In this document: one piece after another, positions 46,400 through 56,617 of the stretch
Position numbering within the stretch: position 1 is the first letter of the stretch
Layout: every line of letters starts with the position of its first letter
Origin: Clostridiales bacterium
GTDB taxonomy: Bacteria; Bacillota; Clostridia; Saccharofermentanales; Saccharofermentanaceae
Direction: 5' to 3'
DNA length: 64,000 bases
NCBI GenBank assembly: GCA_017940895.1
Contig: JAGAXM010000040.1
Span: 79,711 to 143,710, forward strand
Notes under the pieces: model-generated
The model's input: only the letters and a program-made list of their open reading frames with translations
Database searches by the model: none
Told to the model about the DNA's origin: nothing
Position numbers and translations under genes: made by a program

Positions 46400-48757
46400 C
46401 TATGAACCCCCAGAAACATCAAACTCGATTAACTTAATTATATCAGAGCCTTTATTAACAAAACCGTCCTGAAAGTAAACTTTCAATGAAGACTTACCTG
46501 ACTTTCCTATCGATCTGATATACAAACCTCCCATGCCTCCGTTGATATCTACTCGGTCAGGACCCATTATCTCAATGGGGCCTTCTGCCTCAACATGAAG
46601 GCTTGCGTTGTAATGAGGAAGAACATTTCCGTTCTGATCCGTTACCCTGATCCTGACGCATGCAGCATCATAAGTAGCACCCTCAGTAAGCTCGAAAGAA
46701 GACACCTTAATATCCAGATCCATATCCTCACACGGGGCTTTGATCACGGTTTTAACTTCTTTGCCGTTCTTTATGCCGACAAACTTAAATCCGGTGGACT
46801 TGCCGCCCCAGTCGCCGATGTACTTGCCGTACAGATCGTAGGCATTCTGGAAATTCATACGGTATCTTGCCATTGCCTCACCGAGCCGAAGCTTGATCTT
46901 CGGAGGAATATCGTTGCCGCCGTATCGTCCTATATAGTTAAGAGCTTCCTTAACAATATCATTCTGCCTGTCAGTAAAGCCTTCCCTATCCTTCATCCTG
47001 TCACCGATATAGTCATCTATCAGGATCGGAGCATTCGGAAGATACTTAAAAGGCGAATCGGAATGATGATATTCCTTAATAAATTCATCATTCTTATACA
47101 TCTTTACACTATCGCAGTTAGTAACAATATACACATCGCCTTTATTGCCGGCCGGATGCTCACCGATATTCATATCAGAAGAGATCTCGAGAACAGGCTC
47201 ATCCACGCTTCCGGAAGCGGCATATACACTTGCGGCAGGCTTGGGATTCCTGAACATGTCACACACACCGTGATAACAGATCCTGTCACCCGAACCGAAG
47301 TCCTTATGTGTGTTGTAATCGAACATACACCAGCCGAATGATCCGCTGATCCCTGGTTCTCCCCTTACCGAATCAAGAACCGTTGCATGTCTTACAAGAT
47401 GTGCCGTCCTTATATCCTCGCGGTCAAATGTCTTCGTCGGATACATATGACCGTTATACTCTGATACGAGATAAGGCTTATTCATATCGGGTGTAACAGC
47501 CTTTTTCTTCTCACAGCCCGCTGTCTTACCGTCATGCAGGAAATCATTATAAGCATATACATCTTCAAGTAAATGACTCTTTTTAAGATATCTAACTCCG
47601 CTCGTGGGTCTTGAAGAATCATGCTTATGGGCAACTTCGTTTGTCCTGGTATACAGTTCATCGTCATCATGGGACTCGTTGATCCTGACACCCCACAGAA
47701 TGACCGAAGGATGGTTTCTGTACTGGACAACCATCTCCTCGACATTCTTAACAGCCTGTTCCTTCCACTTTGCATCGCCTATATGCTGCCATCCGGGGAT
47801 CTCTGTAAACACAAGAAGTCCGATCTCATCACAGCGGTCAATGAAATGCTGAGACTGGGGATAATGCGACGTTCTTACCGCGTTTACTCCGAGCTCGTAC
47901 TTAAGGATATCAGCATCATAAGCCTGCATGGACTTAGGCATGGCATATCCGACATAAGGATAAGACTGATGTCTGTTAAGCCCCATTATCGTTACTTTCC
48001 TGCCGTTGAGATAATAACCGTCAGCCCTGAATTCACTGTCACGGAATCCGAATGTCACTTCCTTAACATCGGTCTCGGATTCAACTCTTAATACATAAAG
48101 ATTGGGAGCATCAAGATCCCATTTCTTATATCCGGGCACCTTACTTATGGCGCAGTACCCTTTCTTTCCGGGAAGCCTTGCAAGTTCTTCTCCGGAATAC
48201 TTATCGAAGATTATGATCCCGAATTCCTGATCCTTATCACCGCCGTCAAATGTGACATCGGCAAATACGGAACCTGCAGCCGTAGCCCTTACAAACACAT
48301 CACTTATATAGCATTGTTCCTTAACCTCAAGGGAAACTTCCCTGTAGATTCCGCCGTATGTCATGTAGTCAATAACATATCCGAACGGAGGTATATTAAG
48401 CGATTCGCGGCTGTCAACGCGGACCTTGATCTCATTTACAGCGTCGTAATTGATCATATCGGTTATTTCGAACGAGAACGCCGTATAGCCGCAGCTGTGC
48501 GTACCCGCCAAAAGTCCGTTGATATACACTGTGGCTTCATGAGCGACGCCGTCAAAGTTGAGAAAAAGCCTTTTCCCCTTCCAGTCAGAAGGCACATCAA
48601 TATACTTAAGGTACCCCGACACCTCCTGATACAACGATTCGCTGAAATAATTAAGCGGGGTAACCTTTACTGTATGCGGTATCCTGACTTCATCACCGTC
48701 AGGCAGCTTGTCAAAATCACTGTTAAAGATCCAGTTATTATTAAGATCCACTTTCAT
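46400..48757 (-). CDS. GH2-family glycosidase (beta-galactosidase/beta-glucuronidase type), cytosolic
   Basis: The 785-residue protein has no signal peptide. It shows a sugar-binding jelly roll (1-145, SLYQEVSGYLKYIDVP), an immunoglobulin-like domain (about 150-240) and a TIM barrel (about 245-540). Acid/base Glu361 lies in GVRINESHDD and nucleophile Glu433 in VSEYNGH. C-terminal beta domains follow, including an Ig-like region (SSFELTEGATYDAACVRIRV). The substrate cannot be set from motifs. It overlaps the SDR gene upstream and precedes the sugar-sensor/c-di-GMP gene by 2 bases. This suggests that the sensor responds to a sugar linked to this enzyme. Confidence 0.9.
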   Translation of the reverse strand: MKVDLNNNWIFNSDFDKLPDGDEVRIPHTVKVTPLNYFSESLYQEVSGYLKYIDVPSDWKGKRLFLNFDGVAHEATVYINGLLAGTHSCGYTAFSFEITDMINYDAVNEIKVRVDSRESLNIPPFGYVIDYMTYGGIYREVSLEVKEQCYISDVFVRATAAGSVFADVTFDGGDKDQEFGIIIFDKYSGEELARLPGKKGYCAISKVPGYKKWDLDAPNLYVLRVESETDVKEVTFGFRDSEFRADGYYLNGRKVTIMGLNRHQSYPYVGYAMPKSMQAYDADILKYELGVNAVRTSHYPQSQHFIDRCDEIGLLVFTEIPGWQHIGDAKWKEQAVKNVEEMVVQYRNHPSVILWGVRINESHDDDELYTRTNEVAHKHDSSRPTSGVRYLKKSHLLEDVYAYNDFLHDGKTAGCEKKKAVTPDMNKPYLVSEYNGHMYPTKTFDREDIRTAHLVRHATVLDSVRGEPGISGSFGWCMFDYNTHKDFGSGDRICYHGVCDMFRNPKPAASVYAASGSVDEPVLEISSDMNIGEHPAGNKGDVYIVTNCDSVKMYKNDEFIKEYHHSDSPFKYLPNAPILIDDYIGDRMKDREGFTDRQNDIVKEALNYIGRYGGNDIPPKIKLRLGEAMARYRMNFQNAYDLYGKYIGDWGGKSTGFKFVGIKNGKEVKTVIKAPCEDMDLDIKVSSFELTEGATYDAACVRIRVTDQNGNVLPHYNASLHVEAEGPIEIMGPDRVDINGGMGGLYIRSIGKSGKSSLKVYFQDGFVNKGSDIIKLIEFDVSGGS

Positions 48758-49469
48758 CGGAAGTTCTCCTCTTGATCCTCATCTTCTGAGGTACGATAGT
48801 CATCTTTGTCACGCAGGAATTACCGCGCATTCCGAGTGCTGACTTAACAGCCTCGGCAACCTCATCGGGATCAAGTCTGCACATAGGGTCGTCATCAACC
48901 GTGAAATCGGCATTGCGGTACAGATTGGTATTCGTCATATCGGGGCAGATCTCGATGACCTTAACATCATGCTTACGCGCCTCTTCGAAAAGGCTCGCGG
49001 AGAAGCTTGAAAGACCTGCCTTTACGGCACCGTATGAAGCACCGTAAGTATTAGTCTTATAAGCAGTAACGGAAGAGATATTAATGATAGTGCCCTTTCC
49101 CTGCCTCTTAAAGCACGGGAGAAGATATCCGGTAAGTATCATCGGAGCCTCGAGATTGGTTCTTACCATCTGCTTGATCTGCTCGAGCGTAAGATTCTCG
49201 TGAAGTCCGTAGAAGCCGACTCCTGCGCAGTTTACGAGAATCTCGGGATTCTTGATGCCGGAAACGACCGATATAAGCTTAGTAGTATCGGTTACATCAC
49301 ATATAAGCGTATTAAACCCGAATTCGGTATTCTTATCAAAGTGTCTGGCAATACCGTATACTTCGTATCCCGATTCCGTGAGCATCCTGGCGATAGCAAG
49401 TCCTATACCGGAAGACGCACCTGTAACGATTGCTGATTTCTTAGGGGATGATGTAGAGTTTGTTTCCAT
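48741..49469 (-). CDS. Short-chain dehydrogenase/reductase
   Basis: The 242-residue classical SDR has the NAD(P) motif TGASSGIG near 15-22, NCAGVGFYG and the catalytic Ser...Tyr-x-x-x-Lys as ISSVTAYKTNTYGASYGAVK. The C-terminus is basic. I chose the ATG at 49469, which has GGAGA upstream; an ATG 21 bases earlier lacks any ribosome site. It overlaps the SPL-like gene by 29 bases and GH2 by 17, so it is coupled to both. The substrate is unknown. Confidence 0.9.
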   Translation of the reverse strand: METNSTSSPKKSAIVTGASSGIGLAIARMLTESGYEVYGIARHFDKNTEFGFNTLICDVTDTTKLISVVSGIKNPEILVNCAGVGFYGLHENLTLEQIKQMVRTNLEAPMILTGYLLPCFKRQGKGTIINISSVTAYKTNTYGASYGAVKAGLSSFSASLFEEARKHDVKVIEICPDMTNTNLYRNADFTVDDDPMCRLDPDEVAEAVKSALGMRGNSCVTKMTIVPQKMRIKRRTSDESGS

Positions 49470-50421
49470 AGCCGGCTTTCTCCAATTCATTCTTGATGAT
49501 TCCGATCAACCTCGAACGGACATCCGCGGGGTAAACACAGAACCCGTCTTCACGATCGAAGGGGAAAAGCACTGCCGAAGAATCAGGACAGGCTTTCCGC
49601 AGATTCGGAAGATAGTCCGAGGATATTCGGAAGGTGCCGATACTGATATCTCTCACACGAGTAAGATCAATGCTTTGAAGTATCTTGTCGACAAATCTAT
49701 TGTAACATAATTCAAAATTCTTTATATAAATCAACGGGTCAAAACAGAGGCGAACCTGAGCGTCCTTTGCTATAGCCTGATTAACACACGCGATCCTCGC
49801 ATCAAGCGAAGGAGTCATCTTCTCGAACTGATCTATCACCTCATCGGGAGACAATGTGAAAGCGTAGATAATATTTGGATCATTACGGAACGAATCAACA
49901 ACAGACTTCGTTCTTAACTCAAGCGTCAGATCAGGATGGGTTGATGCGAATCCTTCCCATACATTCATCCAGCCTGAGACTTTAGACAATGCCCCGAGAT
50001 CCGTATCAAATGAAGCGCACAGATACACCGGTCCTTCCTTAAGCTTCTCCTCACACTCTTTAAGATAATCTTCCTGATTAACAAAGATAACGACATTTGA
50101 AGTGCCGTACATACCTTTAAGAAAACAGTAATCACAAGAGAAAACACAGTTCATCGCGGACTCGGCATAATAGAACTTTCCCATACCGAAGTCTTGGCAC
50201 ACAGGCGACGCATCGAATATCTTCTTCCTGTCATTCACTGCAAGAATCAGGCTTTTCGAGCCGTTCTGCAGTCTCGAATCCTGCGCAGGCCTGTTAAATA
50301 CGTCCTTATAGTGTCGGATGCTGACGACTGTGCTGTCAGAAAACTTCTCAAGAAGCCTCTTCGTCTCGGGGTAATCTTCGGCACGCGACTCAAGATAAAT
50401 GTGTGAGAACGCTGCGCACAC
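49441..50421 (-). CDS. Spore photoproduct lyase-like radical SAM protein
   Basis: The 326-residue protein carries the radical SAM cluster motif CVFSCDYCFLKG (near 92-103). The surrounding layout is that of SplB (ESAMNCVFSCDYCFLKGMYG, then VYLCASFDTDLGALSKVSGW). SplB repairs spore photoproduct in DNA, but SPL-like proteins also occur in bacteria that do not sporulate, with other roles. The start is GTG with GGAGG nine bases upstream. It overlaps the end of the MTAN-like gene by 32 bases. That pairing matters because radical SAM enzymes release 5'-deoxyadenosine, a substrate of MTAN-type nucleosidases. Confidence 0.82.
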   Translation of the reverse strand: MCAAFSHIYLESRAEDYPETKRLLEKFSDSTVVSIRHYKDVFNRPAQDSRLQNGSKSLILAVNDRKKIFDASPVCQDFGMGKFYYAESAMNCVFSCDYCFLKGMYGTSNVVIFVNQEDYLKECEEKLKEGPVYLCASFDTDLGALSKVSGWMNVWEGFASTHPDLTLELRTKSVVDSFRNDPNIIYAFTLSPDEVIDQFEKMTPSLDARIACVNQAIAKDAQVRLCFDPLIYIKNFELCYNRFVDKILQSIDLTRVRDISIGTFRISSDYLPNLRKACPDSSAVLFPFDREDGFCVYPADVRSRLIGIIKNELEKAGYGNKLYIIP

Positions 50422-51145
50422 GGGCTGTCACCTCCTTGCCGCCGGCTCTCGATGTCACTTCAGAAGCTCCCGCCTCATCGAAAAGCTTTCTTCCGTCCAT
50501 TCCCATACTTTCGGCAAATCTCATAAGTTCATCGATCTGAACTTTCATTGATGCGGAAGCCTTAAGAAGATCGTAGAGATCTTCATTGCTTTTTACACTT
50601 AACGGACTGATTCCGTCTCGGATCATTGTGATCAGTTCTTTGATCTTCGGAACATATGATTCAACAAGAGCATTTACAGACGCTTCGGTAACACGGCCTA
50701 CATCGCCGTTATCGCTTACCATCTTAAGAAAGATCATTCTGTCGGGGCTTATAAGCTTAGAGCCCGCCAGATAAATGGCAGAAGCTTCCATATCGTAAAG
50801 GCAACCGGGTTCAGGATCTGTCTTTACTTTATCGACTGTAATAAGCGGTGCTTCGGGAAGTCCCGTAACACGCAAAATATCAGGATAGTAATCCTTACCT
50901 GCAGCATCATCTGTGATCTTATTTACCAGAAACAATCCGTGCAGATCATCAGAACCGCATGTACCGATATTAATGATCACATCAGATGCAAGATCCTGTC
51001 TTGTAAATCCGGAATGAAAGGTCCTTCCGACTGCAAATGCCGCATTAACTTTACCTATACCAGTAAGTACGATCTCAAGGTCATCAGATACGAGGTGTCT
51101 TAATGCCTTAACCTCACAATCAATTGCTGCAAATACATGGATCAT
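50390..51145 (-). CDS. MTA/SAH nucleosidase-like nucleoside hydrolase or phosphorylase
   Basis: The 251-residue protein belongs to the nucleoside phosphorylase-I fold: TGIGKVNAAFAVG (28-40), INIGTCG, YDMEASAIYLAG with the ribose-binding Met-Glu, and MVSDNGD with the catalytic Asp. Length beyond about 190 is an extra helical C-terminal region not usual in MTAN. I chose the ATG at 51145. A TTG 18 bases earlier lies in the promoter, and a TATAAT ends 6 bases before this ATG. It is the first gene of a five-gene operon. It may cleave 5'-deoxyadenosine or SAH made by the next gene's product. Confidence 0.78.
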   Translation of the reverse strand: MIHVFAAIDCEVKALRHLVSDDLEIVLTGIGKVNAAFAVGRTFHSGFTRQDLASDVIINIGTCGSDDLHGLFLVNKITDDAAGKDYYPDILRVTGLPEAPLITVDKVKTDPEPGCLYDMEASAIYLAGSKLISPDRMIFLKMVSDNGDVGRVTEASVNALVESYVPKIKELITMIRDGISPLSVKSNEDLYDLLKASASMKVQIDELMRFAESMGMDGRKLFDEAGASEVTSRAGGKEVTARVRSVLTHLS

Positions 51146-51151
51146 AGAGAA

Positions 51152-51157
51152 ATTATA
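51152..51157 (-). promoter_or_regulatory. -10 box directly before the MTAN-like gene
   Basis: TATAAT on the minus strand lies 6 bases before the ATG and right after the tRNA terminator T-run. No ribosome site fits, so this operon probably begins with a leaderless message. No clear -35 box is seen. Confidence 0.5.
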
Positions 51158-51161
51158 TAAC

Positions 51162-51185
51162 AAAAAACCGGAACTTCAGTTCCGG
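51162..51185 (-). terminator. Terminator of the tRNA-Leu/tRNA-fMet transcript
   Basis: CCGGAACT and AGTTCCGG form an 8-bp stem with a two-base centre (effective loop of about four), followed on the minus strand by TTTTTTG. Confidence 0.88.
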
Positions 51186-51194
51186 TCTTGTAAT

Positions 51195-51271
51195 TGGTTG
51201 CGGAGGCGGGACTCGAACCACACGACCTCCGGGTTATGAGCCCGGCAAGCTACCAACTGCTCCACTCCGCG
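51195..51271 (-). tRNA. tRNA-fMet (CAU), initiator
   Basis: This 77-nt cloverleaf has an encoded CCA. The anticodon CAT sits in GGGCTCATAACCC, with the three G-C pairs that mark initiator tRNA. The acceptor ends C1 and A72 do not pair, the other initiator hallmark. The T-arm GGTTCGAGTCC is present. Confidence 0.97.
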
Positions 51272-51293
51272 ATGTTATCGCAACACTTGTATA

Positions 51294-51380
51294 TGGTGCT
51301 CGTGACCGGACTTGAACCGGTACGGATTTTACTCCGACGGATTTTAAGTCCGTTGCGTCTGCCGATTCCGCCACACGAGC
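51294..51380 (-). tRNA. tRNA-Leu (UAA)
   Basis: This 87-nt class II tRNA has a long variable arm and an encoded CCA. The anticodon loop ACTTAAAAT gives TAA. The acceptor GCTCGTG pairs with CACGAGC. The gene is 22 bases upstream of tRNA-fMet on the same transcript. Confidence 0.97.
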
Positions 51381-51400
51381 CTATCCGCAAGTGCTTATGA

Positions 51401-51429
51401 ATAATATCATCGGTTATTTGGTATGTCAA
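51401..51429 (-). promoter_or_regulatory. Promoter of the tRNA-Leu/tRNA-fMet unit
   Basis: TTGACA (51429-51424) and TATTAT (51406-51401) with a 17-base spacer on the minus strand. This is a strong stable-RNA-type promoter. Confidence 0.9.
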
Positions 51430-51463
51430 GTTTGACTGTTTCATTACACATTAACACTTCGCA

Positions 51464-51491
51464 TTGCAATAGATTCATTAATAAATATAAT
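51464..51491 (+). promoter_or_regulatory. Promoter of the 648-residue membrane-protein gene
   Basis: TTGCAA (51464-51469), 16 bases, then TATAAT (51486-51491). The ATG at 51529 is 38 bases beyond, with a GAGGT ribosome site. Confidence 0.8.
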
Positions 51492-51528
51492 TAAGTAGAA
51501 TATTAACCAAAAGTAGTGAGGTATCAAA

Positions 51529-53475
51529 ATGATCATTGATCCCGAGAATCAGAACAATAACAACAATAATGGTCTTCCCAATTCGGATGACTACGTTGAT
51601 TCTTCATTTATGGTCTCATTCAAGGCAAACGAATCCTCGTCTGTCTCGGATAAGATCAAAGAAAGCGAGAATGCTTCCGATCCTTTCGAAGATGAATTCG
51701 ATAATTTTGATTTTGATGCTTCCAAGTCCGCATTCAAGCCTCTTAATAAGCCGGTAACTGCTGAAGCATCCGCTCCTATTGCCGAGCCTCCCAAGGCTTC
51801 CGACAAGACTGATTTCGAGCAGGTTGCTCCCATTAATGATCCTGCATTCACTGATGCAGATCTCGATTTCAAGGAATTTACAGGAGTTAAAGAGGATCCT
51901 AATGTAAACAAGTCTCTTTTCGAGTCCGGATCTGATCTGGATTTTGCAGGTTCATCTGATTCCAAGAGCCCTTTCACAACAGGCGGAGACGACGAGTTCG
52001 CACTCGACGAGGAAGCTATGGCTATTAATCCGTTTAAGCCTAAGAATGCTGACCGCATCCCTCCTATGCCCTCCATGTCCAAGGCAGGTAAAGTGCCCGA
52101 TCCTGCACTTAAGACTCAGCCCAAGGCAGAGGAACACAAGGAAGCTGCTAACATCAAGACATACGGTAAGGTCAGCAGCGGCGTAGATGCATTTAAGAAG
52201 CCAGCAAAGGAAGAAACACCTGCACCCGCACCTGCTCCTGCAGCAGCAAAGCCTGCGCCCTCTCCTTTTAAGGCTCCGGAAGCAAAAGCACCTGCTGCTC
52301 CTGCGGCACCTGCTCCTTCTCCTTTCGAGAAGAAAGCTTCTGTTCCTGCTATGCCTTCTTCCGTAAAGAAGGAAGCACCCGCTGCCAAGCCCGAAGAGAA
52401 GTCACCTTTTGTTATGAATCAGGCTGAGCCTGCTAAGAAGCCGCAGTCAAATGTTGCCAAGGTATCTGCCAACACAAGACCTGCAGCAACCGAAGCTAAG
52501 CCCGCGGCAAATGAAGCTCCTGCAGCTAAGCCTGCTGCCAAACCCGTTGCAAAGCCTGAAGAAGCACATACTGCGCCCAGAGCAAACACAAACAACAGTG
52601 CTCATAAGCCAATGCGCCAGCAGCCTCTCCCCGATGAGAAGGAAGCAGGCTCAAGACCCGGTACATCTCATTCCACTTCTGACCACAAGAAGACTGAGAT
52701 CGCGCCTGTAACTACTGTCAAGAAATCTAAGAATAAGAACAAGCGCGAGAAGAGTTCCAAGGAACCCGGCAGAGGCGGTCTGTTCGCTCTCATCGGAGTA
52801 CTTGCTGGTATTTTCGTATTACTTTGGGTTCTTGATAACTATCAGACATGGTTCGGTAAGAATGACGATACAACACGTGCTACCCAGGTAACGGCTGTTA
52901 CTACGGTTACCGAGGTCGTCGAGACCGATGTTGCTGAGACAACTGAAGCGGTTGTTACTGAAGAAACTCCGGCAGCTGTTGCTACTACAGAGACAACGGA
53001 AGCAACCGAGCAGACAACTTCAGAGACGACTGAAGAAACAACAGAGGCTACTACTGAAGCAACCACAGAAGCTACAACGGAGCAGACGACAACAACTACT
53101 ACTGAAGAAGAGACAACAACCACAACTACAAGATCCTCTTCTTCCAATACGCCTGTAAGCTGCAGCTACACGATCAGAAATCCTCGCGTTACTTCAGACG
53201 GATTCGTATTTGATCTCTCTGTAACAAACAACGGCGATACAGTTAATATGAACAGACTGAATGAATTCACAATCTCATTCAATACTTCATCAACTATCAC
53301 TAACCTGACGTCTGATTACTTCACATTCACATCTGATGGAGATAACTCATTCACGGCTACACCGAGATCCGGCTCACTCCCTGCAGGTGAAAGAACTGAT
53401 ATCACGATCACAGGTACGACAGAGAACCACGTACAGCACTTCTACATCAACACATATCACTTCGACTGGTCATAA
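51529..53475 (+). CDS. Large single-pass membrane protein: disordered Ala/Pro/Lys inner part, Thr-rich stalk, beta-sandwich outer domain
   Basis: The 648-residue protein has no recognised family. Residues 1-415 are low-complexity, first acidic (Asp/Phe/Ser) then Ala/Pro/Lys-rich, ending in a basic patch before the single membrane helix (about 417-437, LFALIGVLAGIFVLLWVLDN). Without a signal peptide, the basic patch implies that this long part is inside. Outside, residues 445-540 are a Thr/Glu repeat stalk, probably glycosylated in vivo. Residues 541-648 form a compact beta domain (FDLSVTNNGDTVNMNRLNEF, SGSLPAGERTDITITG). It resembles cellulose-binding or DUF4352-like sandwich modules but lacks the aromatic binding triad I would expect. 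Monocistronic. Confidence 0.75.
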   Translation: MIIDPENQNNNNNNGLPNSDDYVDSSFMVSFKANESSSVSDKIKESENASDPFEDEFDNFDFDASKSAFKPLNKPVTAEASAPIAEPPKASDKTDFEQVAPINDPAFTDADLDFKEFTGVKEDPNVNKSLFESGSDLDFAGSSDSKSPFTTGGDDEFALDEEAMAINPFKPKNADRIPPMPSMSKAGKVPDPALKTQPKAEEHKEAANIKTYGKVSSGVDAFKKPAKEETPAPAPAPAAAKPAPSPFKAPEAKAPAAPAAPAPSPFEKKASVPAMPSSVKKEAPAAKPEEKSPFVMNQAEPAKKPQSNVAKVSANTRPAATEAKPAANEAPAAKPAAKPVAKPEEAHTAPRANTNNSAHKPMRQQPLPDEKEAGSRPGTSHSTSDHKKTEIAPVTTVKKSKNKNKREKSSKEPGRGGLFALIGVLAGIFVLLWVLDNYQTWFGKNDDTTRATQVTAVTTVTEVVETDVAETTEAVVTEETPAAVATTETTEATEQTTSETTEETTEATTEATTEATTEQTTTTTTEEETTTTTTRSSSSNTPVSCSYTIRNPRVTSDGFVFDLSVTNNGDTVNMNRLNEFTISFNTSSTITNLTSDYFTFTSDGDNSFTATPRSGSLPAGERTDITITGTTENHVQHFYINTYHFDWS

Positions 53476-53499
53476 AGCAGAGTACAACCTTACATGCAA

Positions 53500-53530
53500 A
53501 AAGAGTTGCCGTTTGGCAACTCTTTTTATT
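53500..53530 (+). terminator. Terminator after the 648-residue gene (bidirectional form)
   Basis: AGAGTTGCC and GGCAACTCT form a 9-bp stem around GTTT, followed by TTTTTATTATT. The minus-strand reading also ends in T-runs, so it may also stop read-through from the atp-thrE operon. Confidence 0.92.
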
Positions 53531-53534
53531 ATTC

Positions 53535-53602
53535 ATAAAGCACGGCGCTGAGCGGACTTACGCAGACGCGGAGCGTCGAGTACGTAGCGAGGCGTCCTGC
53601 TA
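53535..53602. repeat. G+C-rich element with repeated GAGCG/AGCGAG units
   Basis: This short segment differs in composition from its A+T-rich surroundings. It has three related units (GCTGAGCGGAC, GCGGAGCGTCGAG, GTAGCGAGGCGTC) and imperfect inverted arms (GCAGACGC and GCGTCCTGC). It resembles intergenic palindromic repeats of the REP kind, but only one copy is in the window, so this is a suspicion only. Confidence 0.3.
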
Positions 53603-53608
53603 TTCGAA

Positions 53609-54923
53609 TTATGAAGACTTAGCGAAGTTCTTATCCGTAAATATTCTGGCGAATACAAGCCCGAGCGGCAAAGATGCGATAATCATTATTGCTTTCCAAA
53701 GCCAAGCTCCGCCCTGTTCGAAATCACCTGTAGATAAGAAATGAATCGCCTTATACAGGAACATACCAGGAACCATAATAACGATAGAAGGTACAGTTAA
53801 AGTAATACGCGGATAGATTCCGACCAAACGTTTTATCGAAGAAGCTATAATACCTGCGAGCAACGCGCCGACAAAAGCAGCAACGCCGACCTTAATTCCA
53901 CGATCCGTAAGAAAGAGCCTTACAAAGTTGGCGACCATTCCGATAAGTCCGGCTGTCATAGCCATCTTGGGAGTACTGTTAAAGATCATGGAGAACCCGA
54001 ACACACCGATAAAACTCATAACAAGACGAAGAGCATACTTAACAGGCATATCAAGTTCATATGCAGGAAAATCAACCGGTGAATACTGCAATACGGACGC
54101 CGTAAAGGCACATGTAAGTGCAGCCACACAGACTACCATAAATGCATAGACTATCCTCTCGATTCCCGACTTAAGATCGAGCTTAGCTATATCAATACCG
54201 CCAGTGATAAGCGGGAATCCGGGAACGATAAACAGGATAGAACAGATATACCCTGCCCTGTAGTCTGCAGGTACATTCAAAGCAGCTGATATTCCCTTGA
54301 TCAGCATAATATAAGCAAAGCACGACGTAAGAACCGCAGCACTTACGTTGGCAAACAACGTATAACTGCGATTAAGAAGCAGCTTACGAATAAGAAAGCC
54401 CGCAGCTGCCGCAATAAAAGTACAAAGCATCTCGATCCAACCTGCACCGAGCAGGAATGCGAAAGCGCCGCACGCAGCTCCCGAAGCAAGACACAGCTGC
54501 CATATGGCATAATTACTTCCGCTCTTATCGATCGTATCGAGCATATTATGGAAGCTGTCTATGGAATAACGTCCCACTCTCTCGGCGAATCCGTCACAGA
54601 ACATCTCGAGATAATTAAGCTTGGTCGTATTAACACCGGTAGTACGATTAGACAATGCATTAGTACAAGACTCATTACCCTGAATACAGGTATAAGAAAT
54701 CGATTTGATTCCTATATCTGCATTACATGTAACATTAAGAGCTCGCGAAAGCTTATTCATCGCGGCACGGACACGGTATGCACCCGCACCGGAGGCAAGA
54801 AACATCAGACCTATTCTTCCGATAAGACTGGCCTTCTCCTTCAAAGGAGAATCAATAGCCGGAGTATCACTGTTATCATGCGACAGATCGTGCCACATGA
54901 CAGGCATATGCTGCTGTCTGAAC

Positions 54924-54931
<8 letters not shown>
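53609..54931 (-). CDS. ThrE-family amino-acid exporter (fused ThrE_1 and ThrE_2 parts)
   Basis: This 440-residue membrane protein exports threonine/serine or small acids in characterised relatives. The N-terminal soluble part (LMFLASGAGAYRVRAAMNKL, residues 42-61) and the first set of helices correspond to ThrE_1 (DUF1212). The later helices with VGAFVGALLAG-like and SIVIMVPGMFLYKAI blocks correspond to ThrE_2. In many Firmicutes these are two genes; here they are fused. It overlaps the atpC stop by 8 bases, so it is read at the end of the ATP synthase operon. The substrate is not proven. Confidence 0.82.

Positions 54932-56617
<1,686 letters not shown>

Noticed and set aside
49441..50421. 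SPL-like gene taken as proof of sporulation
   Set aside because: SPL-family proteins occur in non-sporulating bacteria and no other spore gene is in the window.
52842..53147. Minus-strand Val/Ser-rich frame
   Set aside because: It is the reverse reading of the Thr/Glu repeat stalk in the 648-residue protein; the low complexity explains it.
52200..53150. Repeats in the 648-residue gene considered as a CRISPR or tandem-repeat array
   Set aside because: They are degenerate codon repeats for Ala/Pro and Thr/Glu without regular spacers.
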